Assembly: GCA_050700835.1 (NCBI GenBank)
Contig: JBOHDX010000016.1
Span: forward strand, 1 to 13,549
Source: JBOHDX01 sp050700835
GTDB taxonomy: Bacteria; Actinomycetota; Actinomycetes; Propionibacteriales; Nocardioidaceae
Direction: 5' to 3'
DNA length: 13,549 bases
Within the stretch, counting starts at the first letter, position 1. Each line of letters starts with the position of its first letter. The translations under genes and the position numbers were made by a program. Under the pieces are notes generated by a model. It made no database searches. It saw nothing but the letters and a program-made list of their open reading frames with translations, and was not told where the DNA came from. Positions 1-5,334 of this stretch are shown here, one piece after another.

Positions 1-56
1 GCCCGCGCCAGCTGGACCCGCCGACCCGCCAACCCCATTAGAAGAAGGGCAACACC

Positions 57-389
57 ATGACCGTCAAAATGTCCGCCGCCCTCCCCGACGACCACACCCA
101 AAACGGGCTCACCGCCATCACCAGCGACCTCGTCCGCGACCCCGAAACCATCCATTACGCCATCGTCGCGGTCGACTGCTGCCGACTCACCACCGACACC
201 GACACCGACGAAACCGTCCCCACCGCCCGCATCCGCCACATCGAGCCACTCACCGGCGCCGCGGCCACCGACGCGACCCGGCTCCTCCACCAAGCCCAAG
301 CCGACCGGACCGGCCACCCCGCCCTACCGCTCACCACCCCCGACGGCGCCGACCTCGTCGACATCGACGGAGTCCTCATCGACGACTAG
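57..389 (+). CDS. Hypothetical protein, 110 aa
   Basis: I do not recognise this protein. It is acidic (many Asp and Glu), has no visible signal peptide or membrane segment, and ends in an Asp-rich tail (DLVDIDGVLIDD). The ATG at 57 follows a purine-rich AGAAGAAGGG ribosome site at a normal distance. Third codon positions are almost all C or G, as in the genes downstream, which supports real coding. A 42-nt gap separates it from the next gene on the same strand, so both are probably in the replication-type operon that leads to the AAA ATPase. Its role is unknown; small genes ahead of a phage replication ATPase are often accessory or DNA-binding proteins, but nothing in this one shows that. Confidence 0.68.
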   Translation: MTVKMSAALPDDHTQNGLTAITSDLVRDPETIHYAIVAVDCCRLTTDTDTDETVPTARIRHIEPLTGAAATDATRLLHQAQADRTGHPALPLTTPDGADLVDIDGVLIDD

Positions 390-431
390 CCCCCCAACCC
401 GCGCAACACCAACCACCATCCCGGGACACAC

Positions 432-776
432 GTGCACACCACCACACCGCCAGCCGCCGGCCACGACAACGACCGGCCGCCCGACACCATGCCCGACCTC
501 ACCGGCTACATCGAACACTTCCGCGCCCGCGTCGCCCAAGACGCCCTCAACCAGGCCACATCCCGCTACTGGCACCTGCGCGCCCAAACCTTCGACGACG
601 CACGCCCACAACCCGGCGACTACACCGGCAACGCCACCCCCACCCAGATCGCCGCACAAGACGCCCGCCTCACCGAAACCGCCCAAGCCTGCCGCAACCG
701 CGCCACCATCTGTCTCCTCCAAACCATCGAACCCGGCACCGTCACCGCCGTCCGGGAGGCAGCACCATGGACCTAA
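432..776 (+). CDS. Hypothetical phage protein, 114 aa
   Basis: A small soluble protein of unknown function. After a low-complexity N-terminus (about residues 1-19), the segment starting MPDLTGYIEHFRARVAQDAL is predicted helical and looks like small proteins I associate with actinophage early regions: a helical FRARVAQDALNQA block, an aromatic-rich YW..RA block and a DARLTETAQACRNRA helix. The GTG at 432 gives the full frame but has no clear ribosome site; the ATG at 489 would remove the low-complexity part and is a serious alternative start. The 3' end overlaps the next gene by 10 bp, and the ribosome site of that gene (GGGAGG at about 754-759) lies inside this one, so the two are probably translationally coupled. 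Confidence 0.72.
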   Translation: MHTTTPPAAGHDNDRPPDTMPDLTGYIEHFRARVAQDALNQATSRYWHLRAQTFDDARPQPGDYTGNATPTQIAAQDARLTETAQACRNRATICLLQTIEPGTVTAVREAAPWT

Positions 777-2227
777 CCCCCGCCGCCACCGGTGACGACA
801 CCCAGCTACCCGACACCACCGACCCGCTCGACGCCGAAGAAGCCGCCATAAACGCCGCCAACGCGTTCAGCGACGCCGTCGCCCGCGAAGCGTGGACCCT
901 ACGCGTCCGCCAAACCGCCCGCCGCCGGCTGGTCGCCGAGGACGCCGGCAACCGGCCACCACCCACACCCGTCGACCTGACCGACTTCCTCGCCATCGAC
1001 GACCCCGACCCCACCTACCGCATCGACCGCATCTGGCCCACCGGCGGCCGGATCCTCCTCGCCGCCCAATGGAAAGCCGGCAAATCCACCATGGTCGGCA
1101 ACCTCATCCGCGCACTCGCAGACGGCAAAGCGTTCCTCGACCACTTCGACATCACCCGCACCGCGAACATCCTCCTCATCGACGACGAGCTCGACGAACG
1201 GCTCCTACGCAAATGGCTCGCCGCCCAGCAGATCGGCACCCCCGAAGCCGTCAAACTGCTCACCCTCAAAGGCCGCGCCACCACCTTCGACCTCCTCGAC
1301 CCACAGACCCGCGCCCACTGGGCCCACCAGATCACCGGCGCAGACATCGTCATCCTCGACTGCCTAAGACCAATCCTCGACGCCCTCAGCCTCGACGAAA
1401 ACCACGACGCCGGCCAATTCCTCGTCGCATTCGACGACCTCCTCAACCAAGCCGGAATAACCGAAACAATCATCGTCCACCACATGGGTCACAGCGCCGA
1501 AAGATCACGCGGAGACTCACGCCTAATGGACTGGCCCGACGCACTATGGAAAATCGTCCGCGACAAAGACGAAGAAGACGAAACCGCCGACGACCCCGCC
1601 GGCGCCCGCTACTTCTCCGCCTACGGCCGCGACGTCGACATCGGTCAAGCCGAACTGTCCTACGACCCCGACACCCGACACCTGACCCTAGGCACCGGCG
1701 CCACCAGCCGCCGCCAGGCCACCGCCCACCGCAAAATCGTCCGCACCGACGAATCCGTGATGGCCGTCGTCACCGACACCCCCGGCCTCACCAAGCGGCG
1801 CCTACGCGCCGCAGTCGCCCACACCGGCGGCCACAACCCCGACATCGACGCAGCCGTCGAACGCCTCGTCGCCCAAGGCCTCATCCTCCGCCAGATCATC
1901 GGCCAAGCCCACTACCACTACCCCGGCACCGAACTGACAGCCCACACAACCCAGCCGGACAAACCCGGCCAAACCGAACTACCGTGCCCACCCGTGCCCA
2001 CCCGTGCCCAACTCGGCGCGCAACCGGGTGTGCCCGTGCCCTATATAGAGGGCACGGTAGTAGGTACGGCCCCCGACGCCCCCGCCGTGCCCGCCACGGG
2101 CAGCGGGCACACCAACCCCACCACCTGCCCCCACCACATCACCGGCGGCAACCAACCCCACCCCTGGCTCGGCGACCAACTCCTCTGCCCCCAATGCGCC
2201 ACCGAGCTCGAGGAGGGCGGGTCGTGA
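767..2227 (+). CDS. AAA family ATPase, RepA-like (AAA_25 type), probable phage replication helicase, C-terminal zinc ribbon
   Basis: A RecA-fold ATPase of the RepA/AAA_25 kind, expected to work in phage DNA replication as a helicase or helicase-loader-like motor. Visible parts: Walker A at residues 99-108 (AAQWKAGKST, with the GKST core); a beta strand ending in acidic residues (ANILLIDDELDE, 133-144), where this family keeps catalytic acids; Walker B at 192-199 (ADIVILDC, D198); and the conserved HHMGHSAERSRGDSRLMDWPD block at 238-258 (split here for reading: HHMGHSAERSRG then DSRLMDWPD). A winged-helix-like region follows at about 326-388. Then comes a Pro/Val-rich linker (about 405-450) and a probable zinc ribbon with ligand pairs C454/H457 and C474/C477. 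The ATG at 767 has a strong GGGAGG site. The stop overlaps the GTG of the next gene by 4 bp. The linker DNA carries an unusual repeat cluster. The ATPase call is firm; the exact replication role is inferred. Confidence 0.92.
   Translation: MDLTPAATGDDTQLPDTTDPLDAEEAAINAANAFSDAVAREAWTLRVRQTARRRLVAEDAGNRPPPTPVDLTDFLAIDDPDPTYRIDRIWPTGGRILLAAQWKAGKSTMVGNLIRALADGKAFLDHFDITRTANILLIDDELDERLLRKWLAAQQIGTPEAVKLLTLKGRATTFDLLDPQTRAHWAHQITGADIVILDCLRPILDALSLDENHDAGQFLVAFDDLLNQAGITETIIVHHMGHSAERSRGDSRLMDWPDALWKIVRDKDEEDETADDPAGARYFSAYGRDVDIGQAELSYDPDTRHLTLGTGATSRRQATAHRKIVRTDESVMAVVTDTPGLTKRRLRAAVAHTGGHNPDIDAAVERLVAQGLILRQIIGQAHYHYPGTELTAHTTQPDKPGQTELPCPPVPTRAQLGAQPGVPVPYIEGTVVGTAPDAPAVPATGSGHTNPTTCPHHITGGNQPHPWLGDQLLCPQCATELEEGGS
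1978..2110 (+). repeat. Iteron-like GTGCCC repeat cluster with nested inverted repeats inside the ATPase gene
   Basis: Eight copies of GTGCCC lie within 127 bp: six forward at 1984, 1994, 2004, 2030, 2036 and 2087, and two as GGGCAC at 2050 and 2105. The first three sit in a 10-bp tandem unit (CCGTGCCCAC) and so are one helical turn apart. A perfect 12-bp inverted repeat joins 1978-1989 (ACTACCGTGCCC) with 2050-2061. A tighter 8-bp dyad joins 2034-2041 (CCGTGCCC) with 2050-2057 around the AT-only-but-one loop TATATAGA. A third dyad joins 2087-2092 and 2105-2110. The cluster falls in the low-complexity linker of the ATPase, where protein sequence constrains DNA least. Iterons next to an AT-rich patch inside an initiator gene resemble phage origins such as lambda ori in gene O. 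An operator, or chance in a GC-rich linker, are the alternatives. Confidence 0.55.
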
Positions 2228-2949
2228 CCTGCTGCTGCGTCTGCGGCGCCGATGCCGACCAGCGGACCTGCCCCGTCTGTGTCGGCGAAGCCCGCGACAA
2301 CCTGAACACCATCACCACCCTCGCCGCGCACCTACCCCACCAGGCCGTTCACCGCGGTGTCGACTCCGCTGCCGCGATGGCAGCCGGCCCCGCCGCGGAT
2401 CCCGAAGCGTGGCAGCACCGTGCCCTGTCGGCGATCACCGGCCGCGTCTGCCGCTGCGCCACCCGGGGCCGCGGCTGTCCCCGCGACTGGCCCACCCCGG
2501 CGCCTTGCCCGGACGAGGCGTACCTGTCCGACTGCCGCGACGAGCTGCACCCGCTGTGGGTTCTCGGCATGTGGGAGTCGGACTGGCGGCAGGTGTTCGA
2601 CCAGCCGACCGGGCTGCGGGTCACCGTCGGCCGGGCCGCCGCCTACCTGGCCCGCCAACTGGCCTACGCAGCGGCCCATCATGACGGGTTCGACGAGTTC
2701 GCCGCCGACGTGGACCGCTGCCGGCGGTGGCTGGAGGACGTGCTGTACGCCGGCGCACGGGACGAGGCGACCGCCGCACCGTGCTTCCGGTGCGGCGGCC
2801 GGCTGGTCCGGCGTGTCGCGGCCAGGACCGGTCGGAGTCTCGGTGGCCGGGAGGACACGCGTCGGTGCCGCCGCTGCGGGCAGGTCTACGACGAGACGTC
2901 GTACTGGCTGGCGGTGCGGGCGCATGCGGAGCAGGTGGCGGCACAGTGA
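2224..2949 (+). CDS. Zinc-finger/zinc-ribbon protein, probable DNA-binding, 241 aa
   Basis: The protein has two likely zinc-binding modules. The N-terminal one uses C4/C7 and C16/C19 (CCVCGADADQRTCPVC). The C-terminal one is a ribbon with C187/C190 and C215/C218 (CFRC...CRRC). A further Cys-rich stretch lies at about residues 76-104. The middle (about 108-175) is helical, with the Trp-rich MWESDWRQVFDQPTG stretch. Such double-zinc proteins are common beside actinophage replication genes and are presumed to bind DNA; the exact job is unknown. The GTG at 2224 overlaps the ATPase stop (GTGA) and has AGGAGG at 2211-2216. The frame stays open far upstream, but that part is antisense-free shadow of the ATPase gene with Arg/Pro/His composition, so the long version is rejected. 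It converges with the minus-strand gene downstream, with only 4 nt between the two stop codons. Confidence 0.85.
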   Translation: MTCCCVCGADADQRTCPVCVGEARDNLNTITTLAAHLPHQAVHRGVDSAAAMAAGPAADPEAWQHRALSAITGRVCRCATRGRGCPRDWPTPAPCPDEAYLSDCRDELHPLWVLGMWESDWRQVFDQPTGLRVTVGRAAAYLARQLAYAAAHHDGFDEFAADVDRCRRWLEDVLYAGARDEATAAPCFRCGGRLVRRVAARTGRSLGGREDTRRCRRCGQVYDETSYWLAVRAHAEQVAAQ

Positions 2950-2953
2950 CCGC

Positions 2954-3262
2954 TCATCGGGTCCGCTCCTCGGCGAGCGCCAGCATGGTGGCGTGCCATG
3001 CCTGGAGGAGTGCACTGTCATCGGGGTCGGCGCACTTGGCGGTGATCGCGACGGTGTACTGGTCGACGAGTGCGGCCATGAGGTCGGCGCCGAGTTCGCG
3101 GGCGACGCGGCGTTCGTTGTCGGAGTCGAGGTGATTGAAGCGGCTGAGGATCCCGTGGCGGAGGTGACCGCGGGTGCCTTCGATCATCGCGATCTGTAGG
3201 TCCGACATGCGCTGCCCGGCGTCCGCGTACCAGGCTTCTTCAGTGGCGTAGGTGGTGGTCAT
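2954..3262 (-). CDS. Hypothetical protein, 102 aa, behind promoter cassette copy A
   Basis: A mostly helical soluble protein with no recognised family. It starts MTTTYATEEAWYADAGQRM and contains a long helix-rich region (ARELGADLMAALVDQYTVAI). The start at 3262 is chosen because AGGAGA lies 8 nt upstream on the minus strand, and exactly the same leader precedes the unrelated gene at 4423. An in-frame ATG at 3301 would add 13 residues; it sits 7 nt after the predicted -10 box, so leaderless initiation there is possible. This gene is transcribed from its own cassette copy and could also receive read-through from the three-gene run upstream. The protein is not visibly homologous to the 92-aa protein behind the other cassette copy. 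Confidence 0.72.
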   Translation of the reverse strand: MTTTYATEEAWYADAGQRMSDLQIAMIEGTRGHLRHGILSRFNHLDSDNERRVARELGADLMAALVDQYTVAITAKCADPDDSALLQAWHATMLALAEERTR

Positions 3263-3390
3263 GGTGGTCGTCTCCTGGGGGGTGGTGGGTGTCTCGCTCA
3301 TGTAGGACACACTACACCCGGATGGTAGGGCTGTCTACACCTGTGCGCGAGAAAACGCCGACTATCTTCGACGCCGCCACGGCCTACACG
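3257..3390 (-). repeat. Promoter/leader cassette, copy A of a ~135-bp direct repeat
   Basis: This segment matches 4418-4553. There is a 23-bp identical block over the start codon and ribosome site (3257-3279), 16 diverged bases, then 56 identical bases (3296-3351 versus 4457-4512). After that comes a tail of about 32 bp with 27 matches, ending at GGCCTACACG in both copies. It carries the promoter, the leader and the ribosome site of the 102-aa gene. TGTAG/CTACA motifs recur in it, including the dyad TGTAG-GACACA-CTACA at 3301-3316 over the -10 box, an operator-like arrangement. Confidence 0.85.
3309..3337 (-). promoter_or_regulatory. Predicted SigA-type promoter for the 102-aa gene
   Basis: On the minus strand, TAGACA (3337-3332) and TAGTGT (3314-3309) are 17 bp apart, a good match to the TTGACA-N17-TANNNT pattern of primary sigma factors. 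Transcription would begin near 3301, giving a leader of about 39 nt to the ATG at 3262 or a leaderless message starting at the ATG at 3301. The short dyad at 3301-3316 overlaps the -10 box and could be a repressor site. Confidence 0.6.
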
Positions 3391-3417
3391 CAGCGGCACA
3401 CAACCCCCGGTGACCGG

Positions 3418-3768
3418 TCAGCGTTTGCCGAGGGCGGCGCGTACCGTCATCCGGTCCAGCCCGGCCCGGCGGGCGGCCTCCGCCTCCGGCATCCCGTCAA
3501 GCACAGCCATCCGCGCCACCTGCTGCGCCACCAGCGACGCGGCCCGCTCGGCGGTCCGGGTCCGGACCCGGTCGGCGCCCGCCTGGTCGATGGCGATCTC
3601 GCCGAGGAGGTACTGCACGACGGCGGACAGCGCCGTGTCCCGGTCGGGCTGGTCGCCGGGGTCGTCGCCGACACGAGCAAGCACGCGTTTCGCCTCGTAC
3701 TCGAATCGATCGAGCTGCTCGGCGGTGAGCTGGTCGGCTGCCGGGCCGAGCCACACGGTCCTGTTCAC
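3418..3768 (-). CDS. Hypothetical protein with C-terminal helix-turn-helix-like segment, 116 aa
   Basis: The protein is helical throughout. Residues 94-113 (PEAEAARRAGLDRMTVRAAL) read as a helix-turn-helix: an Ala-rich first helix, a Gly turn and a recognition helix with Thr-Val-Arg. The rest is not recognised. It is the last gene of a three-gene minus-strand run. Its GTG overlaps the stop of the 127-aa gene by 4 bp (GTGA, 3765-3768), indicating translational coupling and no independent ribosome site. Downstream lies cassette copy A, which starts new transcription for the next gene. A regulatory or DNA-binding role is plausible from the HTH only. Confidence 0.75.
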   Translation of the reverse strand: MNRTVWLGPAADQLTAEQLDRFEYEAKRVLARVGDDPGDQPDRDTALSAVVQYLLGEIAIDQAGADRVRTRTAERAASLVAQQVARMAVLDGMPEAEAARRAGLDRMTVRAALGKR

Positions 3769-4148
3769 AGCGTCTCGCCGACGCTAGCGGCGATCTCTTC
3801 GGCGAGGTGGCGCAGGTCTTCGATCGTGTTGTAGTCAGCCGAGAGCCGGTTAGCGGTGTCGATGTCGATGCCGAGAAGGTTGCGGGCACGTGTGTAGACA
3901 TGGCCGTCGGCTAGGCGGTCCTCGTCCGTCTCTTTGCCGGAGAGGTAGCAGACCCATCCGAACAGGCAGTAGGTCGTGCCGCAAGTCGGGGGCGTCATGT
4001 CGCGCCCATACGCCTCCCGAGGGGTCAGCCGCCAGTATTGTTGGTGCCATTGGCGGTCGTCGGGCGGTTTGGCGGCTTCCGCCTCAGCCCACGCGAGGGC
4101 TTTGCGGAGCAGCGGAATGTTGGGGGTGCGGTCGGTGCTCATCGTCAT
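3765..4148 (-). CDS. Phage accessory protein of the CGTxxC type, 127 aa, function unknown
   Basis: The protein carries the signature CGTTYCLFGWVCYLSG (C56 and C61) followed by a helix with ALA/LLGI (ARNLLGIDIDTANRL) and a C-terminal helical IEDLRHLAEEIA segment. This pattern, CGTxxCxxGW followed by a small helical domain, recurs in many unrelated phage genomes as an uncharacterised protein; I recall the pattern but no established function. The paired Cys could bind metal or form a redox pair, which is inference. It overlaps the upstream gene by 4 bp (ATGA at 4145-4148) and the downstream gene by 4 bp (GTGA at 3765-3768), the middle of a tightly coupled run. An internal ATG at 4142 is a possible alternative start. 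Confidence 0.8.
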   Translation of the reverse strand: MTMSTDRTPNIPLLRKALAWAEAEAAKPPDDRQWHQQYWRLTPREAYGRDMTPPTCGTTYCLFGWVCYLSGKETDEDRLADGHVYTRARNLLGIDIDTANRLSADYNTIEDLRHLAEEIAASVGETL

Positions 4149-4423
4149 ACCACCCCGCCGCGGACCATCTGCAGGACCAGGGGGGCCACGTCGTCCGTGG
4201 GCAGTCCGCCGGCGATGGCGGCGTCGCGGATGAGGTGGGCAAAGCCGGGGGTGGTGGCGGCTGCGTCGACTGCGATCAGGTCGGCGTCACTGCACGCCCT
4301 GATCGCGGCCTTGGCGCGGGTCACGACCGCCGAGTCGTCCTGCTCGAAGCTCAGCGCGAGAATGAGGTTGCGGCGGTAGCGGCGCAGCGCCTCGGTCATC
4401 CGGTCGGTGGTCTGCTCGGTCAT
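4145..4423 (-). CDS. Hypothetical protein, 92 aa, behind promoter cassette copy B
   Basis: A small helical protein (MTEQTTDRMTEALRRYRRNL at the N-terminus), rich in Ala, with no recognised domain. The start at 4423 has AGGAGA 8 nt upstream on the minus strand, identical to the leader of the 102-aa gene at 3262. It is the first gene of the three-gene minus-strand run and overlaps the next by ATGA (4145-4148). The in-frame ATG at 4462 would add 13 residues if translation is leaderless. Despite the shared leader, no homology to the 102-aa protein is visible. Confidence 0.72.
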   Translation of the reverse strand: MTEQTTDRMTEALRRYRRNLILALSFEQDDSAVVTRAKAAIRACSDADLIAVDAAATTPGFAHLIRDAAIAGGLPTDDVAPLVLQMVRGGVV

Positions 4424-4553
4424 GGTGGTCGTCTCCTGGGTGTCGGTGTAAGTGCTGCTCATGTAGGACACACTACACCCGGATGGTAGGGCTGTCTACA
4501 CCTGTGCGCGAGGAACCGCCAACTATTTTCGCCGCCGCCACCCGGCCTACACG
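4418..4553 (-). repeat. Promoter/leader cassette, copy B of a ~135-bp direct repeat
   Basis: This is the second copy of the cassette at 3257-3390: 23 identical bases over the start and ribosome site (4418-4440), a diverged 16-bp spacer, 56 identical bases (4457-4512) and a similar tail ending GGCCTACACG. The dyad TGTAG-GACACA-CTACA recurs at 4462-4477. This copy lies between divergent genes, the minus-strand run and the plus-strand HTH gene at 4587, so it could serve as a shared control region. Confidence 0.85.
4470..4498 (-). promoter_or_regulatory. Predicted SigA-type promoter for the three-gene minus-strand run
   Basis: On the minus strand, TAGACA (4498-4493) and TAGTGT (4475-4470) are separated by 17 bp, identical to copy A. 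The predicted start is near 4462, with a 39-nt leader holding AGGAGA before the ATG at 4423. Confidence 0.6.
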
Positions 4554-4586
4554 TGGTGGCCCACCCCCGGGCGCATACTGGGCACC

Positions 4587-4784
4587 ATGATGATCGGCTG
4601 GGGCCCACCACGCCTCATCGCCGCCTACACACACCGGCCCACCGCGACCATACGCAGCTGGGCCGCCAACCTGGCCATACCGTCCGCCTGCGACCTGACC
4701 ACACGCCGACTAGTCATCCACGCAGCCTCGACACGGCAGTACGCCGACCATGCGACACGCCGCCAAAAACGCGTCGCGGCTTGA
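4587..4784 (+). CDS. Small HTH-like DNA-binding protein, 65 aa
   Basis: A short basic protein. Residues 9-30 (RLIAAYTHRPTATIRSWAAN, then LA) look like a helix-turn-helix of the kind used by small MerR/excisionase-like or replication-associated actinophage proteins: helix, RPTAT turn, then IRSWA recognition helix. The C-terminus is Arg-rich. No Shine-Dalgarno site is visible. A CATACT hexamer (4574-4579) lies exactly 7 nt before the ATG, so the gene may be read as a leaderless message, although no good -35 box accompanies it. It is divergent from the minus-strand run across cassette copy B, an arrangement typical of a regulator next to its operator; that role is inference. Its TGA stop overlaps the -35 box of the downstream promoter. 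Confidence 0.68.
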   Translation: MMIGWGPPRLIAAYTHRPTATIRSWAANLAIPSACDLTTRRLVIHAASTRQYADHATRRQKRVAA

Positions 4785-4809
4785 CAAACCAGGATCCTTA
4801 CATCACCCT
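4781..4809 (+). promoter_or_regulatory. Predicted promoter upstream of the HNH/late region
   Basis: A perfect TTGACA (4781-4786) is followed after 17 bp by CACCCT (4804-4809), which keeps the A at position 2 and T at position 6 of the -10 consensus. The local sequence is unusually AT-rich for this window. Transcription would start near 4816 and run through the leader hairpin into the HNH gene and possibly the packaging genes. Confidence 0.45.
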
Positions 4810-4834
4810 TTTTGCACGGACGACGTATGCCCAC

Positions 4835-4857
4835 AGACCCGGCCAAGCGCCGGGTCT
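4835..4857 (+). promoter_or_regulatory. Leader hairpin between promoter and ribosome site
   Basis: AGACCCGGC (4835-4843) pairs perfectly with GCCGGGTCT (4849-4857) around a 5-nt loop (CAAGC). No T-run follows, so a classic intrinsic terminator is unlikely. It ends 10 nt before the strong GGGAGG site at 4868-4873 and would sit in the 5' leader of the HNH transcript, where it could stabilise the message or bind a regulator. Confidence 0.5.
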
Positions 4858-4882
4858 CGCCACGTCCGGGAGGCGACACACC

Positions 4883-4930
4883 ATGCCGACAGCAGCCCCC
4901 GCCCACCCCGAACCACACCCAGAGACCTAA
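4883..4930 (+). CDS. Possible 15-codon upstream ORF (leader peptide) ahead of the HNH gene
   Basis: The strongest ribosome site in this interval, GGGAGG at 4868-4873, is 9 nt from the ATG at 4883. That ATG opens a 15-codon frame (MPTAAPAHPEPHPET, stop TAA). It is not in the HNH frame, and no HNH-frame start exists at that distance. The stop lies 7 nt before the GTG at 4938, so ribosomes ending here could restart on the HNH gene. Translation of the peptide is inferred from this spacing alone. Confidence 0.3.
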   Translation: MPTAAPAHPEPHPET

Positions 4931-4937
4931 CCCCCCG

Positions 4938-5225
4938 GTGAGCGCCTGCCTCGACTGCGGCCAACCCGGCGTCACCACCCGCTGCGCCACCTGCACCCGC
5001 ACGGCGGCCGGCACCACCACCAGCCGCGGCTACGGCCACACACACCAGCAACTCCGCCGCCAATGGGCGCCGCTCGTCGCCGCCGGCACCGTCCGCTGCT
5101 GGCGCTGCGGGCAGCAGCTGCTGCCCCACGAGCCGTGGGACCTGGGCCACGACGACCACGACCGCCAGCTCTACGCCGGCCCCGAGCACCGCGCCTGCAA
5201 CCGGGCGACCAGCCGCCCCCGCTAA
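4938..5225 (+). CDS. HNH endonuclease, packaging-associated
   Basis: The protein begins with a Cys4 zinc knuckle (CLDCGQPGVTTRCATC). It then has the helical GYGHTHQQLRRQWAPLVAAG segment and an HNH core: CWRCG, WDLGHDD (first His), and YAGPEHRACNRAT (the second His and the Asn). This is the usual form of the small HNH proteins found directly upstream of terminase genes in cos-type siphophages, where the HNH enzyme helps terminase cut the genome. I chose GTG 4938 because the protein then begins at the zinc module. The frame is also open from ATG 4827 (132 aa), which would add a Pro/Arg-rich low-complexity N-terminus, and neither start has a good ribosome site. Position next to TerS and TerL supports the function. 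Confidence 0.88.
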   Translation: MSACLDCGQPGVTTRCATCTRTAAGTTTSRGYGHTHQQLRRQWAPLVAAGTVRCWRCGQQLLPHEPWDLGHDDHDRQLYAGPEHRACNRATSRPR

Positions 5226-5334
5226 CCCCCGGGGGTACCCAAAAGTCGGACAACCCCGACAACTCCTGACCCGCCCAAGGCTTACGCACGCGGGCATAGA
5301 ACCCAGTAACCGGTGAAAAACGGGAGGTTTCGTC
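5225..5334 (+). other. Non-coding gap between HNH and small terminase; candidate cos region
   Basis: No gene fits in this 109-nt gap. It opens with a perfect 12-bp palindrome, A-CCCCC-GGGGG-T (5225-5236), overlapping a second palindrome GGGTACCC (5233-5240), followed by the small dyad GTCGG/CCGAC starting at 5245. The gap ends with the GGGAGG ribosome site of TerS. In HNH-bearing cos phages the cohesive-end site is normally next to the small terminase gene, and GC-rich overhangs with CGG..GG patterns are common among actinophages. Assignment as cos is inference from location and palindromes; a transcription signal is the alternative. Confidence 0.35.

Noticed and set aside
1..60. A possible 3' end of an upstream gene, either stopping at TAG 39-41 or at TGA 58-60 (an ATGA overlap with the first gene)
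   Set aside because: Only 12-19 codons are visible and two frames fit; the ATGA overlap is the more usual pattern here but the evidence is too thin to annotate.
892..2223. Long open frame in +1 relative to the ATPase, continuous with the zinc protein
   Set aside because: Its upstream part is Arg/Pro/His-only composition typical of a shadow frame in GC-rich DNA; the true start is GTG 2224 with AGGAGG.
3289..3834. Plus-strand open frame over cassette copy A and the 116-aa gene
   Set aside because: It reads antisense through a predicted minus-strand promoter and a gene with 4-bp overlap; no ribosome site.
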